DNA from: an uncultured Collinsella sp.
GTDB taxonomy: Bacteria > Actinomycetota > Coriobacteriia > Coriobacteriales > Coriobacteriaceae
Length of the DNA stretch: 25,880 nucleotides
Assembly (NCBI GenBank): GCA_902470095.1
Contig: CABRFG010000033.1
Location: forward strand, 1 to 25,880
Direction: 5' to 3'
The notes below the pieces were generated by a model that was not told the origin of the DNA, made no database searches, and saw nothing but the letters and a program-made list of their open reading frames with translations. Shown here in pieces: positions 1-8,041 of the stretch (positions are counted from its first letter, which is position 1; each line of letters starts with the position of its first letter). A program made the position numbers and the translations under genes.

Positions 1-217
1 GCAGAGTCGTTCGAAAGTAAACAGGTGCCGGCCCTTCGCCTTACATACCACCATTGGGAACTTTGGCTGATGGTTAGAATGCGATGGGAACCTGGATGAT
101 GCGGCCTTTTATGCCCGATTGGATACTTTGGGGCTGCATTGAGCGTTTGGCTGAGCGTAGCCTTGGGTACCTTTTGATTTACCTTGGATTGATTCGCTGA
201 CTTTGGAGGGTTTGGTT
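1..217. other. Left-edge non-coding stretch with G/T-rich + strand
   Basis: No gene is supported here. The first + frame is open from the left edge to a stop at 97-99 (about 32 residues), so it could be the tail of a truncated gene, but I recognise nothing in it. From about position 60 the + strand is rich in G and T and poor in C, and this bias continues into the first part of the following nitroreductase gene. I see no convincing -35/-10 pair. The only clear signal is the ribosome-binding site GGAGGG at 205-210. Confidence 0.5.
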
Positions 218-748
218 ATGGGGTATTTGGATCTGGCTCGGTCTCGGTATTCTTGTCGTTTGTTTGAGGCTCGGGCTGTGGAGCAGGCTGTGGTGGATGC
301 CATTGTTGAGGCTGGGCGTATTGCTCCTTCTGCTTGTAATAATCATCCAACCCGTGTGATGGTGTTGGATACACCCGAGCTTTTGGAGAAGGCGGCTGCT
401 TGTCAGCCTCGGTTTGCTCGTGATGGGTCCATCTTTGGCGCTCCGCTCATCTTCCTCATTTGCAGCGTTACCGACGACGCTTGGGTTCGCCCCTATGACC
501 AGATGAACTCCAGCGCTATCGACACCTCGATTGTTTGCGATCAAATGATGATGGAGGCCGAGGAGCAAGGCCTGGGAACGTGTTGGGTATGCCATTTTAA
601 GCCCGAGCTAGCCCGAGAGCGGTTCAACCTGCCCGAGGGCGTCTATCCCTATCACATGCTCGTCTGCGGCTATCCTGCCGACCACATCGCCGATCCCGAG
701 CATCGCGAGGCCCGTACCATTCCCCTCTCCGACTTCCTCCTCAAGTAG
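218..748 (+). CDS. Nitroreductase family protein (FMN-dependent)
   Basis: A 176-residue protein of the NAD(P)H:FMN nitroreductase fold, the size of the small members of that family. The N-terminus has the family pattern DLARSRYSCRLF, where the R-S-x-R residues usually contact FMN phosphate. It is followed by APSACNNHPTRVMVL (flavin-contacting segment), the helix with IVCDQMMMEAEEQGLGTCWV, and a C-terminal YHMLVCGYP strand. The start is the ATG at 218, because GGAGGG at 205-210 sits 7 bases upstream; a TTG at 203 overlaps that site and is less likely. The physiological substrate cannot be told from sequence. The gene is alone on the + strand and converges on divIVA, with a terminator at 793-836. 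Codon choice changes sharply at about 425: T-ending codons dominate before it and C-ending codons after it. Confidence 0.9.
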   Translation: MGYLDLARSRYSCRLFEARAVEQAVVDAIVEAGRIAPSACNNHPTRVMVLDTPELLEKAAACQPRFARDGSIFGAPLIFLICSVTDDAWVRPYDQMNSSAIDTSIVCDQMMMEAEEQGLGTCWVCHFKPELARERFNLPEGVYPYHMLVCGYPADHIADPEHREARTIPLSDFLLK

Positions 749-792
749 TTCTTGCGCATGCCCTAAAATCTACCTTTTACCGCTCACCCTTT

Positions 793-836
793 CGCCGAGT
801 TCTGCCCTATCGCACGCAGAGCTCGGCGTTTTGTTT
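793..836 (+). terminator. Rho-independent terminator of the nitroreductase gene
   Basis: A 13-bp stem with one G-T wobble is formed by 793-805 and 816-828, with a 10-base loop, followed by TTTTGTTT at 829-836. It lies 44 bases after the nitroreductase stop codon and is oriented for + strand transcription. Confidence 0.88.
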
Positions 837-856
837 CCCAACCCGTATGCAGCCAC

Positions 857-884
857 AAAAAAGGAGCCCGCAGGTGCGAGCTCC
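857..884 (-). terminator. Rho-independent terminator after divIVA
   Basis: Read on the - strand, GGAGCTCGC pairs with TGCGGGCTCC (9 bp, one wobble, 4-base loop; 863-884) and is followed by six T residues (857-862). It lies about 30 bases after the divIVA stop and ends the pgeF-to-divIVA unit. With the terminator at 793-836 it insulates the two convergent genes. Confidence 0.88.
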
Positions 885-914
885 TCTTAAGGGCACTAGA
901 TTGTAGCTCTGGAG

Positions 915-1592
915 CTAGTCCAGGTCGTCGGCAGCAAAGTTGTCGATCGGGGCGAAGGGGTCAGCCACGGGGACAACCGGATCAGCGACAGGCAGCGGCT
1001 CGGCGGCGGGAACGGTCACCGCAGGAGAAGCGGCAGAACCAACCGGCGTGGAGGCCATAAGATCAGCGGGGAAGGAATTCTGGGCATCGTCCATGAAGTG
1101 CTGGATGAGCTTGAGGTACTCGGCCTTGAACTCCTCACGGGAAGCCTTCAGACGGTCGATCTCCTCGAGCTCGGCCTGCTTCTCGGTCAGGGCCTGACGG
1201 ATGACCTCGCGGGCCTTGGCGTCGGCTTCGTTGCGGATACGCTCAGCGTTCTCGTTGGCGTCGTTGACGATGCCCTCGGCGGTCTGCTGGGCAGCGATCA
1301 GCGCAGCGGAGATCTGGCGCTCCTGAGCGGAGAAGTCGGGTGCGGGAGCGGCCACAGGAGCGGCGGGAACGGCCTGAGCGGCAGCGTCCTGAGCCTGGGC
1401 AAGCTGGGCCTGCGTGTCGGCAAGCTGCTGCTCGGTGGCAGTCAGACGACCCTTAAGATCGACAATCTTGGCAAGCATAGCGTCAACCTCGGAGGACAGC
1501 GTCTCCAAGAAGACGTCGACCTCGGCGGGATCATAGCCGCGCTTGGCCTCAGAGAAAGTCTGAGCCTGAATGTCAGCAGGGGTAATAGCCAT
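915..1592 (-). CDS. divIVA: Cell division / polar scaffold protein DivIVA
   Basis: A 225-residue DivIVA-family coiled-coil protein that recognises negatively curved membrane at septa and poles and recruits growth or division proteins. The N-terminal domain (residues 1-40) carries the family signature: MAITPADIQAQTF, then RGYDPAEVDVFLETL. A first coiled coil runs over about 30-70, an Ala/Pro linker over 72-88, and a second long coiled coil over about 89-170. The C-terminal tail (about 175-225) is Ala/Pro/Asp-rich with a repeated PVADP and ends ADDLD. The ATG at 1592 is preceded by AAGGAG with an 8-base spacer. It is the last gene of the unit, after the yggT-family gene, as is common in Gram-positive division clusters. 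A general coiled-coil protein is an unlikely alternative, given the signature. Confidence 0.93.
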   Translation of the reverse strand: MAITPADIQAQTFSEAKRGYDPAEVDVFLETLSSEVDAMLAKIVDLKGRLTATEQQLADTQAQLAQAQDAAAQAVPAAPVAAPAPDFSAQERQISAALIAAQQTAEGIVNDANENAERIRNEADAKAREVIRQALTEKQAELEEIDRLKASREEFKAEYLKLIQHFMDDAQNSFPADLMASTPVGSAASPAVTVPAAEPLPVADPVVPVADPFAPIDNFAADDLD

Positions 1593-1654
1593 AACAAGTT
1601 CTCCTTTATCTTCGCCTTGGCGCCGTGCGCCCGACGTGAGTTACTAAGCCAGTT

Positions 1655-1912
1655 TTATATGAGTATACCTATAAGAAGTTGCAGAACCAGCTTCTGCACC
1701 AACTGCAACGCAATAATCGCAACGACCGGTGAAAAATCGACGCCTCCCATGGGCGGGATAAACCGGCGGAACAAATTGAGCCACGGGCCGCACACGCTAT
1801 CGAGGACGGCGGCGATATCCTGTAGCAATCCGCCCTGTTTCATAGGGATCCACGTCATAAGGCAGTAGACCACGATGAGCGTGGAGTAGAAGTTGAACAG
1901 CGTATTGACCAA
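1655..1912 (-). CDS. YggT family membrane protein
   Basis: A small hydrophobic protein of the YggT family, found between sepF and divIVA in many Gram-positive and cyanobacterial division clusters; its biochemical role is not established. Two membrane segments are visible, about residues 8-22 and 62-84 of the listed frame, separated by a loop with the conserved pattern SVCGPWLNLFRRFIPPMGGVDFSPVVA. The listed start is the first canonical initiation codon (TTG at 1912), giving 85 residues. The coding frame continues upstream with family-like residues (LINIYTIVQ), and the only good ribosome-binding site, GAGGAG at 1943-1948, points to initiation about eight codons earlier, at a non-AUG codon near 1936. 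The true protein is therefore probably about 93 residues. Confidence 0.85.
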   Translation of the reverse strand: MVNTLFNFYSTLIVVYCLMTWIPMKQGGLLQDIAAVLDSVCGPWLNLFRRFIPPMGGVDFSPVVAIIALQLVQKLVLQLLIGILI

Positions 1913-1942
1913 CTGGACAATGGTGTAGATGTTGATGAGAAT

Positions 1943-1948
1943 CTCCTC
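1943..1948 (-). promoter_or_regulatory. Ribosome-binding site implying a non-AUG start for the yggT-family gene
   Basis: GAGGAG on the - strand lies 9 bases after the sepF stop codon. No ATG, GTG or TTG follows at normal spacing. The in-frame codons are ATT (directly adjacent), CTC, then ATC at 1934-1936, which has 6-base spacing. This suggests initiation at ATC/ATT or a base change in the start codon. Confidence 0.5.
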
Positions 1949-1957
1949 GTCTTGTCT

Positions 1958-2683
1958 TTACTTAAGGTAGCCGTCGGCACGGAGCTTTTTGAGGTCCGAA
2001 TCCTTGACCTCGCAACCGGCGGGCAGCACCATAAACACGCGATCGCCCACCTCTTTGACGGTGGCACCCAGGCCGCAGGCAAAGCCGTAAGAGAAGTCCA
2101 GGACGCGCTTGGCGACCTCGGTACGAACGCCCACAAAAATCAGCGCGACAGGCTGCTTGGTGCGCACGCGGCGCACGACGGTCTCCACGTCGTCATAGCT
2201 CTCGGGGCGCAGGACGTAAGCCGGCAGCTGCGGCGTAGCATTGATGATGTTGCTCGCATACGCCGAGGCATCGCTCGGTGAGGGAGCGGGTGCGGGGGCA
2301 GCAGCGCGGGCACGCGTGCTCTCGGCGTAGCTCGACGGCGTGTCGTAGGCACCGGGACGATAACCGCCCGCAACCGTCTCCTGCGAGCGCGATGGCGGGT
2401 TGTAGGTCGTAGCATGGCGAGAATCGTCGCCGACCAGCTGACCGGAGCGTGTGTACACGGCCACCGACTCGGCCTCGCCGCGGCGCGTCTGACCCAACAG
2501 GCCGTTGCTCGGCTCGTCCTGGGTGTAGAAGCCCTCGCCCGAGGCACCGCTGTAACCGTTATTCTGGTAGCCGTCGTCATAGCCATCATCGTAGCCGTAG
2601 TCGTCGTCCTGACCATAACCCTGGTCGTAACCCTGCTGGCCGCCCAGGTGCATCTTATTTTTAATCTCGTCAAGGAAGCCCAT
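1958..2683 (-). CDS. sepF: Cell division protein SepF, with Tyr/Asp-rich linker
   Basis: A 241-residue SepF, the FtsZ membrane anchor in bacteria without FtsA. Residues 1-13 (MGFLDEIKNKMHL) look like the membrane-binding amphipathic helix. The conserved core is about residues 152-225, starting PQLPAYVLRPESYDDVETVV, with the dimer-forming YGFACGLGATVKEVGDRVFMVLP. Between them is a linker of about 135 residues, longer than in many relatives. It includes a low-complexity stretch at 19-44 with seven Tyr and eight Asp (YDDGYDDGY type), then an Ala/Pro-rich part. The start is ATG 2683, with AGAGGA 7 bases upstream; an in-frame upstream codon at 2734 has no such site. FtsZ in this window ends in a conserved tail of the kind SepF binds, and no ftsA is present. 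Confidence 0.93.
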   Translation of the reverse strand: MGFLDEIKNKMHLGGQQGYDQGYGQDDDYGYDDGYDDGYQNNGYSGASGEGFYTQDEPSNGLLGQTRRGEAESVAVYTRSGQLVGDDSRHATTYNPPSRSQETVAGGYRPGAYDTPSSYAESTRARAAAPAPAPSPSDASAYASNIINATPQLPAYVLRPESYDDVETVVRRVRTKQPVALIFVGVRTEVAKRVLDFSYGFACGLGATVKEVGDRVFMVLPAGCEVKDSDLKKLRADGYLK

Positions 2684-2743
2684 GGTTGTGTCCTCTCGCG
2701 GTTTAGTGCAGGCGCTCCGATAATCAGTGCGCACTTCAGAGCC

Positions 2744-3481
2744 TTATTTTACTGCAAACTCCGGGCTAAATACTACCCTGCCCAGGCGAACGAGCGTAGA
2801 GCCTTCCTCAAGAGCAGGCTCAAAGTCCTCGCTCATGCCGCAGGAAAGTTCGGGCAGGCTCAGGTCGGAGTGCGTCGCCTCAAGCTCATCCCTTAGCTCG
2901 CGAAGTCCGGCAAAAGTGCGGCGCGCCACATCCTTATTCCCCCGGGGTGCCATAGTCATAAGGCCCTGCACACAAATTCCCTCAAGCTCCGCAAGCTCAC
3001 CCGCGGCGTCTCGCACCTCGTCGGGCGAAAAGCCGCCCTTGGACTCCTCGCCGCTCACATTGACCTCGATCAGCACGCGCTGGGGGCCGGAGAGCTCGCC
3101 CGCCTCAATCTTACGGACCGCACGGCTCGAGATGGCCTGAGCCAAATGCAGCGAGCTTACCGAATGAATCAGCTGGGCCGAGCCCAGAACCGCATTGATC
3201 TTGTTGGTCTGCAGGTTGCCGATCATATCGAAGCGCACCTCGGGTAGCTCCGGATGCTCCGCGAGGCCCGCAAGCTTGCGGACGAGCTCCTGCGGGCGGT
3301 TCTCGGCAAAATGGCGATACCCCGCCTGAATAGCGGCAACGGTCTCATCGACGCCAACAGTCTTGGAGACGGCAATCAGTCGCGCAGCATCGTGGGGACG
3401 GCCCGCGCGATCGAGTGCCGCATAAAAACGCTCCAGAATCTGCTCGCGGCGAGCGCGCATCAAGTCCAAATAGTTATCCAT
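2744..3481 (-). CDS. YggS family pyridoxal 5'-phosphate homeostasis protein
   Basis: A 245-residue PLP-binding protein of the YggS/PROSC family, which keeps free PLP and amino-acid pools in balance; it is usually a carrier rather than an enzyme. RLIAVSKTV contains the PLP lysine (K40). FAENRPQELVRK, HMIGNLQTNK-like (FDMIGNLQTNK), HSVSS, VLIEVNVSGEESKGG and the C-terminal LSCGMSEDFEPALEEGSTLVRLG phosphate-binding segment are all present. ATG 3481 was chosen because GGAGG lies 9 bases upstream; the longer frame to 3565 has no such site. It sits directly before sepF, its usual neighbour, but here phoU lies upstream instead of pgeF. Confidence 0.93.
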   Translation of the reverse strand: MDNYLDLMRARREQILERFYAALDRAGRPHDAARLIAVSKTVGVDETVAAIQAGYRHFAENRPQELVRKLAGLAEHPELPEVRFDMIGNLQTNKINAVLGSAQLIHSVSSLHLAQAISSRAVRKIEAGELSGPQRVLIEVNVSGEESKGGFSPDEVRDAAGELAELEGICVQGLMTMAPRGNKDVARRTFAGLRELRDELEATHSDLSLPELSCGMSEDFEPALEEGSTLVRLGRVVFSPEFAVK

Positions 3482-3531
3482 TGCCAATCGCCTCCGCTGA
3501 CAGCCAAACAAGTAGTCCCATGCTAACGCAA

Positions 3532-3563
3532 GAGCGCAGCCCCGCATGTGCAAGGCCGCGCTC
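3532..3563 (-). terminator. Hairpin between phoU and yggS, possible weak terminator
   Basis: Arms GAGCGCGGCC and GGCTGCGCTC (- strand, 10 bp, one wobble) enclose a 12-base loop. The downstream sequence TTGCGTT is only partly T-rich, so it may attenuate or stabilise RNA rather than fully stop transcription. It falls where the phosphate block meets yggS. Confidence 0.4.
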
Positions 3564-3601
3564 ACTTAGGTATTTACAATCTTTCGACGAACGGAGCTGC
3601 C

Positions 3602-4459
3602 CTACTCCTCATCATCCTCGGTGTCATCCTCGTCCTCGAGGTGCTCGAGCAGGTAGCGAAGACCCTCGCTCACCTCGTTAGCAGGCACCTTGGCAACATA
3701 GCCCGCATCCACGGCGGGCCTCATGATGACACCCTCGCCCGAAGGCACGCGCATGCTCTCAAGCTCATCCTCGTCCGTACGGGCGATATCGCCGGCAGTC
3801 AAACGCTGTCCGGTCAAAAGGAAGGTCAGACGGCAGGCGGCATCGATCGAAATCGAGGCGATACGATCGAGGTAGCGCGAAACCATGATGGCGCGGCGCA
3901 GGTCGTCATAGTTGCTGCCGTCGTCCATAAAGTCGCCCGTATCCATACGGTTAAAGGTGCGGAAGAACTTCTCGTAGGCGGCGTGCACTGGCTCGTCCTC
4001 GACGGCCAAGTTGCAGATGATGGACATATCATTGGTGACGAGCGCGGAAAGCGAAGAGCCCAGCACCTGGTAGACAGCCTCAGCCTCGGCCTCAACCGTG
4101 CCGACAAGCTCCTTGGGCAGCGAGATGTCGGCCTTGATCATATGACGCGTGGCGCGGCAGATCTGACGGACCTTATCGGTCATGCGCTGCAGGTTAAAGT
4201 CGACGTAGATGATCGTCTGAAGCAGGCGGAAGTCGGAGGCGACCGGTGACTGCGTGGCGATCAGGTTGTAGCACACGGCCTCCAAGTTAGCGCAGCGCGC
4301 GTCAATCGAAAGCGTGCGCTTCTTGGTCTTGGTGGCGATCTTGCGGTCGTCGGTCACATAGGCCTTAACGGCATCGTGGAGGGCCAGATCGACGGCCTCG
4401 TAGATGCTTAGCATCTCGTGGCGGGCCTCGATGAGCTGACGGGAAAACAGTTTACGCAT
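3602..4459 (-). CDS. phoU: Phosphate transport system regulator PhoU
   Basis: A 285-residue PhoU-family protein. PhoU links the PstSCAB transporter to its signalling kinase and limits phosphate uptake. Two three-helix PhoU repeats are recognisable: one around residues 1-105, with LALHDAVKAYVTDD and ATQSPVASDFRLLQTIIYVDFNLQRMTDKV, and one around 110-215, ending DYLRRAIMVSRYLDRIA-like (DLRRAIMVSRYLDRIA). The C-terminus has a further stretch of about 55 residues that ends in a very acidic tail (LEDEDDTEDDEE) and makes it longer than typical PhoU. GGAG lies 6 bases before ATG 4459. It follows pstB after a 92-base gap holding inverted repeats. No phoR/phoB pair is in the window. Confidence 0.92.
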   Translation of the reverse strand: MRKLFSRQLIEARHEMLSIYEAVDLALHDAVKAYVTDDRKIATKTKKRTLSIDARCANLEAVCYNLIATQSPVASDFRLLQTIIYVDFNLQRMTDKVRQICRATRHMIKADISLPKELVGTVEAEAEAVYQVLGSSLSALVTNDMSIICNLAVEDEPVHAAYEKFFRTFNRMDTGDFMDDGSNYDDLRRAIMVSRYLDRIASISIDAACRLTFLLTGQRLTAGDIARTDEDELESMRVPSGEGVIMRPAVDAGYVAKVPANEVSEGLRYLLEHLEDEDDTEDDEE

Positions 4460-4479
4460 GGTTCACTCCAATCAGTTGG

Positions 4480-4551
4480 GTGCGGTCATGCCGCCCGCAC
4501 AGTGAATACGCACCGGACCAGGTCCGATCGGCTTGGGACTAGTCGCACCGA

Positions 4552-4553
<2 letters not shown>
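4480..4553 (-). repeat. Inverted repeats in the pstB-phoU gap
   Basis: Three short dyads occupy this gap: GTGCGG/CCGCAC (4480-4485 and 4495-4500), the palindrome CGGACC-A-GGTCCG (near 4513-4525), and GATCGG/CCGATC (4526-4531 and 4548-4553, touching the pstB stop). None has a T-run, so they are better read as intercistronic RNA hairpins that may tune phoU relative to pstB than as terminators. Confidence 0.4.
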
Positions 4554-5355
<802 letters not shown>

Positions 5356-5367
5356 GGGACTCCTTAA

Positions 5368-6273
5368 CTAGCGACGCTTGCGCGACAGGAAGCGCGCAAA
5401 CAGGTTGAAGGCCAGAATGATCACCATCAGCAAGAGCGCGGTGCCATAGGCTGCGTTCATGTTGATGCCGTCGTTGGCAAGCAGGTACAGGTGAACCGTC
5501 ATGGGGCGGCCGGAATCGAGCGGCGAGATAGGTAGATTGATGGCCTGGCCCATGGTGTAGAGCACCACCGCGGTTTCGCCGATGGCGCGGCCGATGGCAA
5601 GGACGATGCCCGTGGCAATACGGCCAAAGGCAGAAGGAAGCACGATCTTGGAGACAACCTGCCACTTGGTGGCGCCCAGGCCGTACGCGCCCCAACGGAT
5701 ATAGCGCGGAACGGCGCGAATGGCCTCTTCGGTGGTGCGCATTACGATGGGCAGCATCAGAAGCGCCAGCGCCAGAGCGGCAGAGACCATCGAAAGGCCC
5801 AGGCCCATGGCCTCGACAAACAAGGCGTAGCCAAACAAGCCCATAACGATGGAGGGCACCGAGGCCAAAGCGTCAGCAGCGTAGCGAATGAGCTCGACGA
5901 TCTTGCCCTGCTTGGCGTACTCGGCCAGATAGACGGCTGCCAGCACAGCGATCGGCGTGCAGATAAGCATGGCGAGCGCCGTCACATAGACGGTCGAGAC
6001 GATCGTGGGCCAAATACCGCCCTCGGCGTTGACGCCCTGGGGCCAACCGAAGATAAAGTCGAGCGAGATGTGTGGCAGGCCGTTGATGACCACGTAGGCG
6101 ATGATAGCGACCAGCACCAGCGTGGTGATGTATGCCGCGGCACGGAACACGCCAAGCATGATCTTGTTGGACAGGTCCTTGTTGATGCGGCCCTTCTTGC
6201 CGTGGGAAAGGGCACGCTTAATGCGCTCGCGCGACGAGGTCGTATCGACCGTCGTGTCAACGGAATCGGACAT
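5368..6273 (-). CDS. pstA: Phosphate ABC transporter permease PstA
   Basis: A 301-residue inner-membrane permease with about six transmembrane segments. A cytoplasmic N-terminal tail of about 40 mostly polar, basic residues precedes the first segment. It carries the PstA-type EAA loop (EEAIRAVPRYIRWGAYGLGATKWQVV), where PstB docks, and the family segment IGETAVVLYTMGQAINLP. The start is ATG 6273, 3 bases after the pstC stop, so translation is probably coupled. It pairs with PstC to form the channel. Confidence 0.95.
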   Translation of the reverse strand: MSDSVDTTVDTTSSRERIKRALSHGKKGRINKDLSNKIMLGVFRAAAYITTLVLVAIIAYVVINGLPHISLDFIFGWPQGVNAEGGIWPTIVSTVYVTALAMLICTPIAVLAAVYLAEYAKQGKIVELIRYAADALASVPSIVMGLFGYALFVEAMGLGLSMVSAALALALLMLPIVMRTTEEAIRAVPRYIRWGAYGLGATKWQVVSKIVLPSAFGRIATGIVLAIGRAIGETAVVLYTMGQAINLPISPLDSGRPMTVHLYLLANDGINMNAAYGTALLLMVIILAFNLFARFLSRKRR

Positions 6274-6276
6274 AGC

Positions 6277-7203
6277 CTACCCCCTCTTCTTCTTGGAAAT
6301 CAGACGGACGATGCCCACCAGCGTGGCGGAAATGATAAACAGGACCACGCCCATGCCGAACAGCGCCGAGCGGTGCAGACCCGAGGAATAGCTCATGTCG
6401 AGCGCAATCTGGCTCGTGAGCGTCGAGATGGGGCTCGCGATGCTGTCGGGAATAACCGGAGCGTTACCCACGACCATGAGCACGGCCATGGTCTCACCGA
6501 TGGCACGGCCCATACCCAGCACGATGGCATCAACGATACCCAGCTTCGCGGCAGGTAGCACGACCTTATAGATGGTCTGCCACTTGGTGGCGCCCATGGC
6601 ATACGATGCCTCGCGAATGCCCATGGGAATGGAATTGAGAGCATCGATGGTGAGCGTGGTGATGGTAGGGACGATCATGATGGCGAGCACAAACCACGCC
6701 GTCAGCGCACCAAAACCAAGGCCGCCGGTCAGTTGTGCGATAAACGGGCGGATGATGATCATGCCAAAGAAGCCGTAGATGATGGAGGGTATGCCCGCCA
6801 GCAGGTCAACGGCGGGGCTGATGAGCTTGCGCACGCGCTTGCTGGCAATCTCGACCAGGTAAACGGCCGTACCCACGCCCAGCGGCACGCCCATGGCGAG
6901 CGCACCGACGGTCACCAGACCCGAGCCGGCAAGCAGCGACAAGATGCCGTAGTGGCCCTCGGAAGGCGCCCACGTAAAGCTAAAGAAGTCCGCCAGACCG
7001 ATGTCAGTAAAGACGGGCAGCGCCGAGTACGTGGTAAAGACAAAAATCAGGATGACGGTAACGACCGCCAAGAACGCGCAGGCAAAGAAGATCCACTGCA
7101 GCGCCTTCTCCTTGATATAGGTACTGTGCGATACGAGCGCCAGCTCGCGCTTCTTGGGCGTCTGAACATTCTGCTCAGTCTGGGAGTTTTCCTGTGCTTC
7201 CAT
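6277..7203 (-). CDS. pstC: Phosphate ABC transporter permease PstC
   Basis: A 308-residue permease, the partner of PstA. About six membrane helices are visible after a polar N-terminus of about 30 residues. The EAA loop reads IREASYAMGATKWQTIYKVVLP, followed by GMGRAIGETMAVLMVVGN. ATG 7203 is preferred over the in-frame GTG at 7212, because GGGGAG lies 8 bases upstream of the ATG and overlaps the GTG. The ATG follows the pstS stop codon after one base, so the two are almost certainly co-translated. Confidence 0.95.
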   Translation of the reverse strand: MEAQENSQTEQNVQTPKKRELALVSHSTYIKEKALQWIFFACAFLAVVTVILIFVFTTYSALPVFTDIGLADFFSFTWAPSEGHYGILSLLAGSGLVTVGALAMGVPLGVGTAVYLVEIASKRVRKLISPAVDLLAGIPSIIYGFFGMIIIRPFIAQLTGGLGFGALTAWFVLAIMIVPTITTLTIDALNSIPMGIREASYAMGATKWQTIYKVVLPAAKLGIVDAIVLGMGRAIGETMAVLMVVGNAPVIPDSIASPISTLTSQIALDMSYSSGLHRSALFGMGVVLFIISATLVGIVRLISKKKRG

Positions 7204-7204
7204 G

Positions 7205-8041
7205 CTACTCACTCCCCTTCTCGTCGTTGGTGACGGGAATAAAGCCCGCCTCGCGAATCTGCTTGTCCATCTTTTCGGACGTCACATAGTCGATGTAATC
7301 CTGCGCCTGCTGCGAAGGCGCACCCTTCACAAAGAAGTAAAGGTCGCGTGAGATGGGATAGCCGCCGCTCGCGACCGTCTTCTCGGACGCCTCAACATGA
7401 TTGACCGAGACGGCCTTGACCGAGGTCTTGGCGTTGAGGCTATCGACGAAGCCCAGCGAAATGTAGCCAATGGCACCGCGCGAACGAGATACCACGTCGC
7501 GCACCTGGCCCGTGCCCGAAAGAACGGCCGAGCGGCGATCGAACGGGGTGCCGTCCATCACGATGGTGCGGAAGGCCTCACGCGTGCCGGACGCCTCATC
7601 TCGATTGATGACCTGGATCCTCAGGTCCTCGCCACCGACTTCTTTCCAGTTGGTGATCTTGCCGGCGTAAATATCGCGGAGCTGCTCGGTCGAGAGGTTA
7701 TCGACCGGGTTATCGTCGTTCACGATGACCGCGATACCGTCGTGGGCAATGACGATGGGAGTCAGGCCCAGATCCTGTTCGTCGGCATTGAGTCCACGGG
7801 AGGAGCTGGCGATATCGGCCGTGCCGGCGCTGACGGCCTCGATGCCAGCGGAAGAACCCAAACCGGAAACGAGCACGTCGATGCCGGTCTCCTCCTTAAA
7901 GCCCTCGGCCGCAATCTCGGCGATAGGAAGGCAGGTCGTGGAGCCGGCGACGGTAATGGAAGAGGTAGAAGATCCCGAAGAACAGGCGCACAGCGTAAGC
8001 GTAAGCACAGCGGCGCTCAGGACCGATACGATCTTTCTCAT
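7205..8041 (-). CDS. pstS: Phosphate-binding lipoprotein PstS
   Basis: A 278-residue extracytoplasmic phosphate-binding protein. It starts MRKIVSVLSAAVLTLTL and has a lipobox-like LCAC, with Cys20 as the predicted lipidated residue. The mature part starts with a Ser/Thr linker. Phosphate-binding segments include VAGSTTCLPIAE, SGLGSSAGIEAVSAGTADIASSSRG and the conserved NRDEASGTREAF. The ATG at 8041 overlaps the pgeF stop as ATGA (8038-8041), so pgeF and pstS are translationally coupled and there is no room for a private pst promoter directly upstream. Confidence 0.95.
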   Translation of the reverse strand: MRKIVSVLSAAVLTLTLCACSSGSSTSSITVAGSTTCLPIAEIAAEGFKEETGIDVLVSGLGSSAGIEAVSAGTADIASSSRGLNADEQDLGLTPIVIAHDGIAVIVNDDNPVDNLSTEQLRDIYAGKITNWKEVGGEDLRIQVINRDEASGTREAFRTIVMDGTPFDRRSAVLSGTGQVRDVVSRSRGAIGYISLGFVDSLNAKTSVKAVSVNHVEASEKTVASGGYPISRDLYFFVKGAPSQQAQDYIDYVTSEKMDKQIREAGFIPVTNDEKGSE

